Source: CAYWFP01 sp964457365
GTDB lineage: Bacteria > Planctomycetota > SZUA-567
DNA: 64,000 bases
Assembly (NCBI GenBank): GCA_964457365.1
Contig: CAYWFP010000004.1
Coordinates: forward strand, 1-64,000
Direction of reading: 5' to 3'
Under the pieces are notes generated by a model, which was given only the letters and a program-made list of their open reading frames with translations, searched no databases and was not told where the DNA came from. Every line of letters starts with the position of its first letter. Position 1 is the stretch's first letter. Position numbers and translations under genes: made by a program. Positions 32,079 to 40,653 of this stretch are shown piece after piece.

Positions 32079-33104
32079 ATGCTCGTTGTCATGAACGCCC
32101 ACGCCGGCGCCGAAGAGATCGAGGCCGTCAACACCCGTATCCGCGCCATGGGTTTTACCCCGCATCCGATGCCCGGGGCCAACCGCACCGCCATCGGCAT
32201 TACCGGCAATCCCGGCCCGATCGCGCCGGAAACCTTCCTGGACCTGCCCGGCGTGGCGCAGGCCATTCCCGTCACCCAGCCGTACAAGCTCGTGCTGCGC
32301 GAGATCCGCGACGAAGACACCGTCGTCGAGATCCCGGCCGCGGGAGGACCGGTCCGCATCGGCGGAAAGGAACTCGTCCTGATGGCCGGGCCGTGCGCGG
32401 TGGAGGGGCGCGGAATGCTGCTCGCGGCGGCCGAGACGGTGAAAGCCGCCGGGGCGAAGATCCTCCGTGGCGGCGCGTTCAAACCGCGCTCGAGCCCGTA
32501 CTCCTTCCAGGGATTGGGCAGGGAGGGCCTCGATCACCTCGCCGCCGCCCGCGCCGCGACGGGGCTGCCGGTGGTCACCGAAGCCGTGGACATCGCGGGG
32601 CTGGACCACGTGGCGGAGATCGCCGACATCATCCAGATCGGCGCGCGCAACATGCAGAACTTCTCGTTGCTGCGCGCGGCCGGCAAGGCGCGCAAGCCGG
32701 TGCTGCTCAAACGCGGCATGAGCGCGACCCTGACCGAATTTCTGCAAGCGGCCGAGTACATCCTCGCCGAGGGCAATTACGCCGTCATCCTCTGCGAGCG
32801 CGGCGTACGCACCTTCAGCAACCACACGCGCAACACCCTCGACCTCTCGGCCGTCCCGGCGCTCAAGCGCATGACCCACCTGCCGGTGATCGTCGACCCG
32901 TCCCACGCCACCGGATCGCGCCTGGACGTGCCGCCGATGGCGCTCGCGGCCGTCGCCGGCGGCGCCGACGGGCTGATGATCGAGGTGCATCCCGAGCCCG
33001 AGACCGCGCGCTCCGACGGGCCGCAATCGCTGCACCCGCCGGAATTCGCCGACCTGGTGCCGCAACTGCGCCGTATCGCCGAAGCGGTGGGACGGGAGCT
33101 GTGA
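32079..33104 (+). CDS. aroF: 3-deoxy-7-phosphoheptulonate (DAHP) synthase
   Basis: 341 aa from ATG 32079 (AGGAG upstream). N-terminal 75 residues form the ferredoxin-like regulatory domain (MLVVMNAHAGAEEIEAVN). The barrel has LMAGPCAVEG, the KILRGGAFKPRSSPYSFQG phosphate site, QIGARNMQNF, LLKRGMSATL and VDPSHATGSR. This is the type I-beta form found in Thermotoga and Bacillus, first step of the shikimate pathway, normally feedback-regulated through the N-terminal domain. Its stop overlaps the next start (TGATG). Confidence 0.95.
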   Translation: MLVVMNAHAGAEEIEAVNTRIRAMGFTPHPMPGANRTAIGITGNPGPIAPETFLDLPGVAQAIPVTQPYKLVLREIRDEDTVVEIPAAGGPVRIGGKELVLMAGPCAVEGRGMLLAAAETVKAAGAKILRGGAFKPRSSPYSFQGLGREGLDHLAAARAATGLPVVTEAVDIAGLDHVAEIADIIQIGARNMQNFSLLRAAGKARKPVLLKRGMSATLTEFLQAAEYILAEGNYAVILCERGVRTFSNHTRNTLDLSAVPALKRMTHLPVIVDPSHATGSRLDVPPMALAAVAGGADGLMIEVHPEPETARSDGPQSLHPPEFADLVPQLRRIAEAVGREL

Positions 33105-33895
33105 TGACACCCGATCAGTTCGCCGACCTGCGCGAAGACTACCTCGCCTACGCCAACTCCTTCGCCGACGACAGCGGCAGGCTGGCGCCGATGAAGCAAC
33201 TCAAGCTCGACCACAGCCTGCGCGTCGCCGGGGAAGCCGCCACCGTCGCCGCGGAACTGGGTTGGGACGACGCGGAGGTGCGCACGGCAGAGGCGGCGGG
33301 ACTGCTGCACGATATCGGCCGCTACGAACAATACCGGCAATACAAAACCTTTGTCGACCGCGAATCCTGCGACCACGCCGAGTGCGGCCGTCAGGTGCTG
33401 TGCCGGACGGAGATACTGCGGGCCTTGCCCGAAGATACGCGCGCGGCACTGAAAGCGGCGGTGCGCTATCACAATCGGCATCGCTTGCCCGAGGACATTC
33501 CCGCGGAACACCTGCCGCTGCTGCAATTGGTGCGCGATGCGGACAAGATCGATATCTACCGGGTGTTTCTGAAGACGCTTGAGGACGAGGATGCCGAGGC
33601 CCGCATGGACGTCTTCTTCCGTCTCGACCCCGACGGGCCGCCGAGCGAATCGATTCTGCGCGCGGCTATCGCCGGCGGCGCGGCACGCTACGAGGATATG
33701 CGCTCGCAGACGGATTTTTTGCTGGTGGTCCTGATGTACGTATTCGACATCAACTACCGCCCGAGCCTTGAAATGATCCGCCGACGCGGCCTGCTCGAAC
33801 GCATCGGGCACTACCTTCCCGACGAACCGCACACCCGTACCGCCGCCGCGGCAATCCGCACCTACGTCGACCGCCGCTGCGCCGAAGCCGGCTGA
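33104..33895 (+). CDS. HD-domain phosphohydrolase
   Basis: 263 aa, translationally coupled to the DAHP synthase gene. The HD metal ligands are visible: His in KLDHSLRVA, the HD pair in GLLHDIGRYEQ, His in AVRYHNRH and Asp in VRDADKIDIYR. It probably hydrolyses a nucleotide or phosphate ester; the substrate is unknown. The 3' end overlaps the convergent MFS gene by 34 nt. Confidence 0.88.
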   Translation: MTPDQFADLREDYLAYANSFADDSGRLAPMKQLKLDHSLRVAGEAATVAAELGWDDAEVRTAEAAGLLHDIGRYEQYRQYKTFVDRESCDHAECGRQVLCRTEILRALPEDTRAALKAAVRYHNRHRLPEDIPAEHLPLLQLVRDADKIDIYRVFLKTLEDEDAEARMDVFFRLDPDGPPSESILRAAIAGGAARYEDMRSQTDFLLVVLMYVFDINYRPSLEMIRRRGLLERIGHYLPDEPHTRTAAAAIRTYVDRRCAEAG

Positions 33896-35175
33896 TCGGC
33901 CTGCGCCGTTTCGCCGCGCCCTTTCATCCAGTGCGCGACATAGGCGATAACGGCGAGCATCAGCAGATACAGTCCAACGGAGACGAAATAGGCGTAGCGG
34001 TACCGGCCCAGGAAACGCGTGCTGGTGACGGAAACGAACGCCGCGACCGACCAGCCCAGCGAGCGCGCCATCACCGCCCAGCCGAAGACCGAGCCGCGCG
34101 CCTGCGGATTCGCGGAGCGGCTGAGCCAGACTTGCATCACCGGATCGAGTCCGAAAGCCCAGAACCCGATGAAGAAGCGCGCCACAAAGAGCGTGGTAAA
34201 GCGCTGCGCCAGACCGGTGACGGCCATCGCCAGCGCCGCGCCGATGCCGCAGACATAGCCGACGCGCCGCAGCGGGAACCGATCGAGCAGGCGCCCGATG
34301 GTGAAACCCGCCAGGATCGCCCCGACAGCCGCGGTCATGCCCAGGCCCGCCACGACCAGTTCCGCGTCGTTGAGACCTTCGTTGAGCTCCTGCACGAAGA
34401 GCGGCAGGATCGGATTGTCGAAGAACCGTCCCATGGCCACCAGAAAGACCAGGAGCAGCACCGGCGCGGTCGAAAGAAGCACACCCAGATCCGGCAGGGG
34501 CGTTTTGCGCGGCAGTCGCTCGCGCATCGCCGCAGGCGCGTCCTTGACGAAGAAGACGACCAGCAGCGTCGCCACCAGCAGCAGACCGCTGGCGCAGAAA
34601 AAGGCGATAGCCGTACTGAGATCGTTTTTTCGGAGGGTGTTGTAGACCAACCCGCCGAAGAATAGTCCGGCCATCATGCCCGAGAAGACCGCCGAGGAGA
34701 GGGCGCCCAGCGCCCGTCCCTGCTTCTCGTGCGGCGTGCAGATGGCCACCAGCGCCTGCGCGGCGGGGACGGTGCCGGTGAAGAAGCCCTGCAAGGTACG
34801 CAGTACGATCAGCCAGGTCACGCTCGGAACCAAACCCATGGCAAAGAGAATCACCACCGCGGCCACGTTGGCCCGGATCAGCATCGACTTGGGTCCGAAA
34901 CGGTCGGCCACCGCCCCCCAGAACGGGCCTGCCGCCGCGAGCGAGGCGGGAAAGAGTCCGGCGAAGAGCATCATCCAGAACTCGACATCCGCGCCGGGAG
35001 AAACGCCGAGCTCGCTCTGCATGTAATAGGCCGCGAACGGCAGGGAGAAGAGAAAGCCGGAGGTCGAGAAGAACTGCGAGATCCAGACCAGCGCCAGGTT
35101 CCGGCGCCACGCCTGCATGCCGTCGGGCGGAAGTTCGAGGGAGGCGGCATCGTCTGTCGGGACGGGTTCGGTCAC
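33862..35175 (-). CDS. Major facilitator superfamily transporter
   Basis: 437 aa with 12 predicted helices in two halves. Loop 2-3 carries the MFS motif (GAVADRFGPKSMLIR), echoed in the second half (GRLLDRFPLRRVG). The overall type resembles multidrug/sugar efflux members; substrate not determinable. Start GTG 35175 has no clear ribosome site. A palindromic site lies at its promoter. Confidence 0.88.
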   Translation of the reverse strand: MTEPVPTDDAASLELPPDGMQAWRRNLALVWISQFFSTSGFLFSLPFAAYYMQSELGVSPGADVEFWMMLFAGLFPASLAAAGPFWGAVADRFGPKSMLIRANVAAVVILFAMGLVPSVTWLIVLRTLQGFFTGTVPAAQALVAICTPHEKQGRALGALSSAVFSGMMAGLFFGGLVYNTLRKNDLSTAIAFFCASGLLLVATLLVVFFVKDAPAAMRERLPRKTPLPDLGVLLSTAPVLLLVFLVAMGRFFDNPILPLFVQELNEGLNDAELVVAGLGMTAAVGAILAGFTIGRLLDRFPLRRVGYVCGIGAALAMAVTGLAQRFTTLFVARFFIGFWAFGLDPVMQVWLSRSANPQARGSVFGWAVMARSLGWSVAAFVSVTSTRFLGRYRYAYFVSVGLYLLMLAVIAYVAHWMKGRGETAQADQPASAQRRST

Positions 35176-35203
35176 GGCGGCACGTGGCGGTTCAGCGGAT
35201 TCG

Positions 35204-35240
35204 GCGTTTCTACATGGAAACGCATCCTACCAGAAACGCA
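35204..35240 (-). promoter_or_regulatory. Operator-like palindrome at the MFS promoter
   Basis: GCGTTTC-TACATG-GAAACGC (35204-35223) lies just downstream of a -10-like TAGGAT (minus, 35229-35224). GAAACGCA repeats at 35217-35224 and 35233-35240. This is typical of a repressor site over the transcription start. The -35 is weak. Confidence 0.45.
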
Positions 35241-35261
35241 CGGGGACGGAGAGAAAAAAGA

Positions 35262-37436
35262 TCAGATCGTCTCGGGCTGCCGCTCGGCGCCGCCGAGTCC
35301 CAGAAGCTCCATCTCGCAGACGCGGGCCGGAAGGTCGATGCTGGTGATGCGCACGCAGACCTCCTGCCCCAGGTGGAACCCGCGCGGCGTGTGCCGCGAC
35401 CGCTTGCCGTTGAGGTTCGGCGGGATTTCGCGCGTGGCGAAGCCCTTGGCCTCGACCATCCAGCGGGGAATGAAGCCTTCGACGAAGAACTCCTCGATCT
35501 CGACGAAGATGCCGAACTTGCGGATACCGGTCACCACCGCGTCGAAGATGCGCCGCTCCTGCCGGCTCAACAACTCCAGCCGGCGGAAATCGGTGACTTG
35601 ATCCTCGATCTTCATCGCCCGGCGCTCGAGGCTGGAGGTATGCTTGCCCAACCGGTCCAGCGCCGCGCCGGCCGGCGGCGGGGCCTGCCGCAGTTTTTTG
35701 GGCAGACGTTCCTTGCCCTCGGGCCAGACGGCCTGCAGCATCTGATGCAGGTACAGGTCCGGGTAGCGGCGGATCGGCGAGGTGAAGTGCGTGTAGCGCG
35801 AGAAGTTGAGCGCGAAGTGACCGATATCGCCGCGCGGATCGTAGACGGCCTTCTTGAAGCTTTTGAGAATCGCCAGGTTGATGGCGTGCTCCTCGGGCCG
35901 GTCGCGGATCTTGCGCAGAATCGCGTTCAACCGCTCGCGCGTGAACGGCCGGCGGAAGGGATGCCCGCAGGCGAAGAGGAACTCCGAGAGCTCCTCGATC
36001 GAGTCGTCCTCCGGTGGCTCGTGCACCCGGTGCAAAATCGGCAGACCGTTCTCCACGCTCCACTCCGCGAGGGCGGTGTTGGCCGAGAGCATGAACTCCT
36101 CGACGAGCTGGTGCGAGAAGTCGTGCTCGACCTCGGTGATGTCGCTGGCGAAGCCCTCCGCGTCGATCATGACGCGGAACTCTGGCATGTTCAGCTCGAT
36201 CGCGCCGTTCATGACCCGCCGCGCGCGGAGCGTCTGGGCCAGTTCGTTGAGGCGTTCGAGCCGCTGCAGCAGATCCGGATCGTCGAACTCCGCGGCGGCC
36301 TCGCTGTCGGAGAGCAGCGCCTTGACTTCGGCGTAGGTCATGCGGCGGCGGCTGCGAATGACGCTGCGGCGGATAGTCACGTCGTGGCGCTTGCCCTCGG
36401 CGTCGAAGTCGAGGAAGACGGTCTTGGCGAAGCGCTCCTCCTGCGGGCGGAGCGAGCAGAGATCGTTCGAGAGCTCCTCGGGCAGCATCGGGATGACGCG
36501 CGAGGGGAGATAGATGCTGGTCGAACGCGCCCGCGCCTCCTCGTCGAGCCGGGAGCCGGGTTTGACGAAGCGCGAGACGTCGGCGATGTGCACGCCCACG
36601 CGCAGGCGACCGTTGGGCAGAATCTCCAGCGAGAGTGCGTCGTCGTAGTCGCGCGCGCCCTTGGGATCGATGGTCACGGCGATCAAGTCGGTCAGATCCA
36701 GCCGGTCGGTGCGATCGGCCATGGCGTCGCGGCGGTACAGGTTGGCCACCTCGGCCTTCACCGCCCCCGGGAACGGCCCCGGCGCGTCGAAGGAGGCGAG
36801 AATCGCGGCGATCTCGGTATCGGGCTCGCCGGCGGGGCCGAGGACCTCCAAAACCTTGCCGGCTGGCTCGCCTCCGTCTCCGGGCCAGTTGGTGATCTCC
36901 AGCAGGATCTTGGTCTCCGGCGTCAGCTCCTCCTCGCCGTCGATGCGGAACTCGAAGGGGTTGCGCGGATCCTCCGGCAGCGCCGTGCCTTCCTCGGTGA
37001 CCACCGCGACGATGCGCGGGCGAGCGCGTTCGATGACCTCGACCACGCGGCCGAAGTGCCGGAAGCCGCGGCCGGGAGTGATATCGAGGTGAACCTTGAC
37101 GCGGTCGCCGTGCAAGGCCGAGCCGAGAAAATCCGCGCCGATGGCGATGTCATCCATCGCCGGATCCTCCGGCAGCAGAAACGCCCGCCCCGAACGGGTC
37201 AGCTGGATGTTGCCGACGACGAATTCCTCGTCCCTGGGTCTGGTCCAGCGTCCGCCCTTGCCGCGGACGATGCGGCCGTGACGCTTGAGTGCGCGCACCT
37301 TGTCGCGGAACTCCGCGTAATGGGCCTTGGAGATGCCCAGGTGCCGCGCCAGTTCCTTGGTGCGCCGCGGGACGTAGTTGGGACGGTTGATCTCCTTGAG
37401 GATCAGTTCCTCGAATTCATCGGCGTAGACGTTCAT
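35262..37436 (-). CDS. rnr: Ribonuclease R
   Basis: 724 aa from ATG 37436, which overlaps the stop of the upstream gene (ATGA). Order: N-terminal helix-turn-helix (about 20-70), cold-shock-like domains, RNB catalytic domain (IDPKGARDYDDALSLE metal-binding Asp cluster; HIADVSRFVKPGS; FTSPIRRYPDLYLHQML), and a C-terminal S1 domain (FDAVVTGIRKFGIFVEIEEF). Processive 3'-5' exoribonuclease acting on structured RNA. It forms a pair with rnd as the two 3' exonucleases in this window. Confidence 0.96.
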   Translation of the reverse strand: MNVYADEFEELILKEINRPNYVPRRTKELARHLGISKAHYAEFRDKVRALKRHGRIVRGKGGRWTRPRDEEFVVGNIQLTRSGRAFLLPEDPAMDDIAIGADFLGSALHGDRVKVHLDITPGRGFRHFGRVVEVIERARPRIVAVVTEEGTALPEDPRNPFEFRIDGEEELTPETKILLEITNWPGDGGEPAGKVLEVLGPAGEPDTEIAAILASFDAPGPFPGAVKAEVANLYRRDAMADRTDRLDLTDLIAVTIDPKGARDYDDALSLEILPNGRLRVGVHIADVSRFVKPGSRLDEEARARSTSIYLPSRVIPMLPEELSNDLCSLRPQEERFAKTVFLDFDAEGKRHDVTIRRSVIRSRRRMTYAEVKALLSDSEAAAEFDDPDLLQRLERLNELAQTLRARRVMNGAIELNMPEFRVMIDAEGFASDITEVEHDFSHQLVEEFMLSANTALAEWSVENGLPILHRVHEPPEDDSIEELSEFLFACGHPFRRPFTRERLNAILRKIRDRPEEHAINLAILKSFKKAVYDPRGDIGHFALNFSRYTHFTSPIRRYPDLYLHQMLQAVWPEGKERLPKKLRQAPPPAGAALDRLGKHTSSLERRAMKIEDQVTDFRRLELLSRQERRIFDAVVTGIRKFGIFVEIEEFFVEGFIPRWMVEAKGFATREIPPNLNGKRSRHTPRGFHLGQEVCVRITSIDLPARVCEMELLGLGGAERQPETI

Positions 37437-38653
37437 CGCTCTCCTCGTGGGGGCAGCGGCGGCACGGGTTCGAAACGGAAGTGTTCGCGCTGGCGTGTCC
37501 ACCAGTCGCGCCACTTCTGCGGATCGTGCGCCAGCGGGATGCGGGCCAGATACTGCAGCGCCTCGGTCGCGGGGTAAAAAATCTCGTCGGGAATATCCCG
37601 GCTGCCATGGACCGTGCCGGAAACCTCCAGGCCGCTTTCGCGTTTCTGCTGCTCGTCCTTCTTCTTCTCCAGTTCGCGCGGATCGATCGGGCAGTAGTCG
37701 GCGTACGGAATCAACGCGTCGATCAACCGTTTGTCGGCCATGATGCGAAAGACGTAGATGATACGCTTGCGGTAGGTCTTGCTGTAATCCTGCAGCAACG
37801 TTTCAAGGAGCTGCTTCTGCACGCTCTGGCGGTCGCTGCGCGCGGCCAGTTGATGCGCGGCCACGCGGATCAGGCGACCGTGACGCTCGACCTCCAACCG
37901 CCGGATAAGAAGCTCCCGGCTCGCCGGGCACGAGAGCCGTCCCAACGTCAGCAGGACCAGCTCGCGTACGCGTTCGTGATGATCGAACGCCCCGCGCTCG
38001 AGCACCTTGATCGCGCGCGTCCCCATCTCCGCCAACGCGGCCGCCGAGGGCGCCAGCGGCACCTTGTCGTTCTGCTTGCGCACCTGCCAGAGCAAATCGT
38101 ACGCCTCGCCGTATGCCTGCTTCAGCGCTTGCTCGCGTTCGTCCTGCAGGCGCAGGCGCGTGGCCTCGTCCGCGGGGCGCCAGCGGCCGTCGTAAAACTC
38201 GAGCCCCCGGCGTTTCTGCCGCTCGGCCAACGAGACCCAGCGGCCGTTGATCCGTTTGTATCCGGCGGCCTTGCGCGCTTTCGGGCTGTCCGGCTGCAGG
38301 GCCATGGCATAGGTGAAATGATAATGCGCCTCGTCGGGCAGCGCGCGCATCCGGCACCACGCGCCCAGCGCCATGTGCCCCTCGAAGTCCTCGGCATCCA
38401 GGGCGTCGGCCTTCCGGCGGTACAACTCGCGCGTGGTGGGTTTGCTCACCACCCGGACGACCTGCGAGGCGTGCACGACCGTGCGCATGCCTTCGCGTTC
38501 GAGGATATATTCCTCGCCCTGCTTGGTGACGTGGCCCTCCATGACCGCGCCGTTTTTCAGGTGCAGTTCGTCGGCGAAAAGCCGCGAAATCAGTACGGCC
38601 ATGAGACAGACGGCGAGAATCAGGATGCGGTAAAAACGATCGCGGCGCGACAT
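37433..38653 (-). CDS. Exported HEAT-repeat protein
   Basis: 406 aa. A signal peptide or anchor (ILILAVCLMAVLISRLFA) leads to a short beta domain starting DELHLKNGAVMEGHVTKQG, a form seen in many planctomycete exported proteins. Residues 85-145 resemble a TPR (AKADALDAEDFEGHMALG-like) and HEAT-like repeats follow (ERVRELVLLTLGRLSCPASRELLI). The C-terminal KWRDWWTRQRE is typical of this HEAT group. It is coupled to rnr by a 4-nt overlap. Function unknown. Confidence 0.78.
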   Translation of the reverse strand: MSRRDRFYRILILAVCLMAVLISRLFADELHLKNGAVMEGHVTKQGEEYILEREGMRTVVHASQVVRVVSKPTTRELYRRKADALDAEDFEGHMALGAWCRMRALPDEAHYHFTYAMALQPDSPKARKAAGYKRINGRWVSLAERQKRRGLEFYDGRWRPADEATRLRLQDEREQALKQAYGEAYDLLWQVRKQNDKVPLAPSAAALAEMGTRAIKVLERGAFDHHERVRELVLLTLGRLSCPASRELLIRRLEVERHGRLIRVAAHQLAARSDRQSVQKQLLETLLQDYSKTYRKRIIYVFRIMADKRLIDALIPYADYCPIDPRELEKKKDEQQKRESGLEVSGTVHGSRDIPDEIFYPATEALQYLARIPLAHDPQKWRDWWTRQREHFRFEPVPPLPPRGER

Positions 38654-38722
38654 GGGTTTCCTCGACCTGGGACAACTTCCACCGTAGTTATCGGCAGTTC
38701 CGGGCAGGTAACTTTGCCCAGA

Positions 38723-39148
38723 TCAGGACTTTTCGCCCATATATTGCAATACCAGCCGGCGCGAACGGGCACGGGCATCGAAATCGATAAAGATCACCTG
38801 CTGCCACGTCCCCAGCGTCAGTTCCCCCGCGACGAACGGCACCGTCAACGACGGTCCCAGAAGCGAGGCGCGGACATGCGAGTGGCCGTTGCCGTCGTGC
38901 CACTTCTCGTTGTGGTGATAGGTCCGTTCTTCCGGGGCGAGGCGCTCCCACAATTCGGTCAAGTCGCGCACCAGCCCCGGCTCGTACTCAACCGTGGTCA
39001 GCCCGCCGGTGGCCCCGGGAACGAAGACGGTGACGATGCCGGCCTCCAGACCCGTCTCCGCCAGCGCCTCGCGGATCGGACCGGTGATCTCGTGGATCTC
39101 GGCATTGCCGCCGGTGTCGAGATGCAACTCGCGCGTAACTACCGCCAT
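38723..39148 (-). CDS. YjbQ/UPF0047 family protein
   Basis: 141 aa from ATG 39148 (GAGGAGG upstream; ATG 39154 lies too close to it). The family pattern is clear: VFVPGATGGLTTVEYEPGL, then H-x-N (YHHNEKWHDGNGHSHV) and LGTWQQVIFIDFD. Some members have low thiamine-phosphate synthase activity; the physiological role is unclear. A ThiD2-ThiE gene is 6 kb away. Confidence 0.9.
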   Translation of the reverse strand: MAVVTRELHLDTGGNAEIHEITGPIREALAETGLEAGIVTVFVPGATGGLTTVEYEPGLVRDLTELWERLAPEERTYHHNEKWHDGNGHSHVRASLLGPSLTVPFVAGELTLGTWQQVIFIDFDARARSRRLVLQYMGEKS

Positions 39149-39208
39149 GAGCATCCTCCTCTACCGGCAAGAGGATACCCATATGCTTCTACCGGCGCAA
39201 GAAATGCG

Positions 39209-40501
39209 TCAGCGCCAGTACTTCTCGATCGCCTCTCGCGCCAGCGCGGTCCAACGCGGCAGGCGCGTGGTATCGCCGGCGACGGTATGCACGTCCTTCA
39301 TGACGATCTCGAGGGTGCAGCCGGCCTCGCGACAGAGGGTCGCCGTCTGGCGCAGATCCTCGCTGATGCGCGTCTCGTCGAAATGATCGGTGCTGATCAG
39401 CGACGGGCTCGGTTTGCGCGAGTAAACGATCCCGCTTTCGGCGCAGGCTTTGGACATGAACTCCTCGTCGCACCAGGGCGATACCGAGACGCGCGCAAGG
39501 TTGTTCAATCGCTTGAGGCTGTCCCAGCGATTGTGCACCGGTTCGCAACAGCCGTAGTAGCATTTGCCGAAACGCTCGGCCACCGCCTGCTGATAGGGAA
39601 AGATGAACTCGGCGAACTGCTCGGGACTGATGCCGACGGTCTCCTGCGACTCCGACAAGGCCCACAGGTCGCGCGCCCGCACCGGCGCGTCTGACTGCCG
39701 ATCCGGCTGCGGCAGGGCGCGAGTGTATCCGCGCGAGCCCGAGCCGCAGTAATCGTTCTCGTTGTTGAGCGTGAACAATCCTTCGCGCTCCATGAAATCG
39801 ACGAATCCCAGGTGATCGTCACGCAGGAAAGCCATGAATTCGTGCAGCGCCTCGGGGCAGTCGTACATGTAGACCATCAACTCCTCGAGGCCGATGAGGA
39901 AGATCGCCGTCTGGGTCATGCCCAGAGTCCAGAAATGGTTGCCGCGGCGACGCAGGGGGAGGATGCCGTCGTAAACCTCCTGCGCGCGCTCCCAATCGCG
40001 TCGCGATCCTTCGCGGTCGACAAAGAACTCGCGGGGACGAAGCCTGCCGAACTCCTCTTCCAGGTCCTTGATCGGCGCCTCCCAATGATAACCGGTATTG
40101 CCGCCGTGGGTGTCCACACCGCGCGTACGCTTGATCTCCACGCCGTAGCCGTTGTTCCAGACGCGCCAGGGTACGTTGATCCACGGTTCGAAGGTCGAAT
40201 CGTCCGCGACCACTTCGAAGTGCAGCAGGCCCTGACGCATGCCGTACTCCTGCCCCTTCGCCCAATCGCCCTCGCACTGCAGGGCAAACTCCTTCTCGAT
40301 CAGGTGCAGCCCCGCGTCGTTCTCGGTCAAAACCATGGGCCTGTCGGCCCGGCCCTGATCGTGCAGATACCATTGACGCTTCAACTCGAGATTGCGCGGG
40401 CCGTGGGCGAGTTCGGCAACCTTGCGCGCCAGATCGCGCAGGATGCGCTGGTCATGCTCGCTGACGGCGAATTCGGCTTTGCGGTCCTCGGCAACGGTCA
40501 T
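39209..40501 (-). CDS. Uroporphyrinogen decarboxylase-superfamily protein (methyltransferase-like)
   Basis: 430 aa from ATG 40501 (AAAGGG upstream; an in-frame GTG at 40549 is the alternative). It resembles the URO-D/MtaA/CmuA superfamily branch common in anaerobic PVC and gut bacteria, with YGCCEPVHNRW in place of the metal-binding motif seen in corrinoid methyltransferases, and VSVSPWCDEEF. It is too divergent to be HemE (Asp/Arg substrate residues not found). Likely a methyl-transfer or demethylation enzyme (inference). Divergent from an AraC regulator. Confidence 0.75.
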   Translation of the reverse strand: MTVAEDRKAEFAVSEHDQRILRDLARKVAELAHGPRNLELKRQWYLHDQGRADRPMVLTENDAGLHLIEKEFALQCEGDWAKGQEYGMRQGLLHFEVVADDSTFEPWINVPWRVWNNGYGVEIKRTRGVDTHGGNTGYHWEAPIKDLEEEFGRLRPREFFVDREGSRRDWERAQEVYDGILPLRRRGNHFWTLGMTQTAIFLIGLEELMVYMYDCPEALHEFMAFLRDDHLGFVDFMEREGLFTLNNENDYCGSGSRGYTRALPQPDRQSDAPVRARDLWALSESQETVGISPEQFAEFIFPYQQAVAERFGKCYYGCCEPVHNRWDSLKRLNNLARVSVSPWCDEEFMSKACAESGIVYSRKPSPSLISTDHFDETRISEDLRQTATLCREAGCTLEIVMKDVHTVAGDTTRLPRWTALAREAIEKYWR

Positions 40502-40570
40502 CGCTTCCCTTTCGGCGGCTGACGGCAGCGGTTTCTGCCATGGTTTCACATAAAGCTTAGCAGGCGGAAG

Positions 40571-40584
40571 AGACGAAATCGTCT
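40571..40584. promoter_or_regulatory. Palindrome in the URO-D/AraC intergenic region
   Basis: AGACGA-AA-TCGTCT lies midway in the 152-nt divergent gap, with an AT-rich stretch after it. It may be the binding site of the adjacent AraC-type regulator. Confidence 0.4.
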
Positions 40585-40604
40585 AATTTTTCACACCGGT
40601 TTAT

Positions 40605-40632
40605 TTTACAATTACCACTTTCCGGCTATATT
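40605..40632 (+). promoter_or_regulatory. Promoter of the AraC-family gene
   Basis: TTTACA (40605-40610), 16 nt, TATATT (40627-40632). Confidence 0.5.
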
Positions 40633-40653
40633 GATCTGGCGAAAGGAGAAGCC

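Noticed and set aside
35184..37577. 797-codon open frame on the plus strand
   Set aside because: Antisense to ribonuclease R, whose domains are complete and conserved.
37481..39694. 737-codon open frame on the plus strand
   Set aside because: Antisense to the HEAT protein and YjbQ genes; no recognisable domain.
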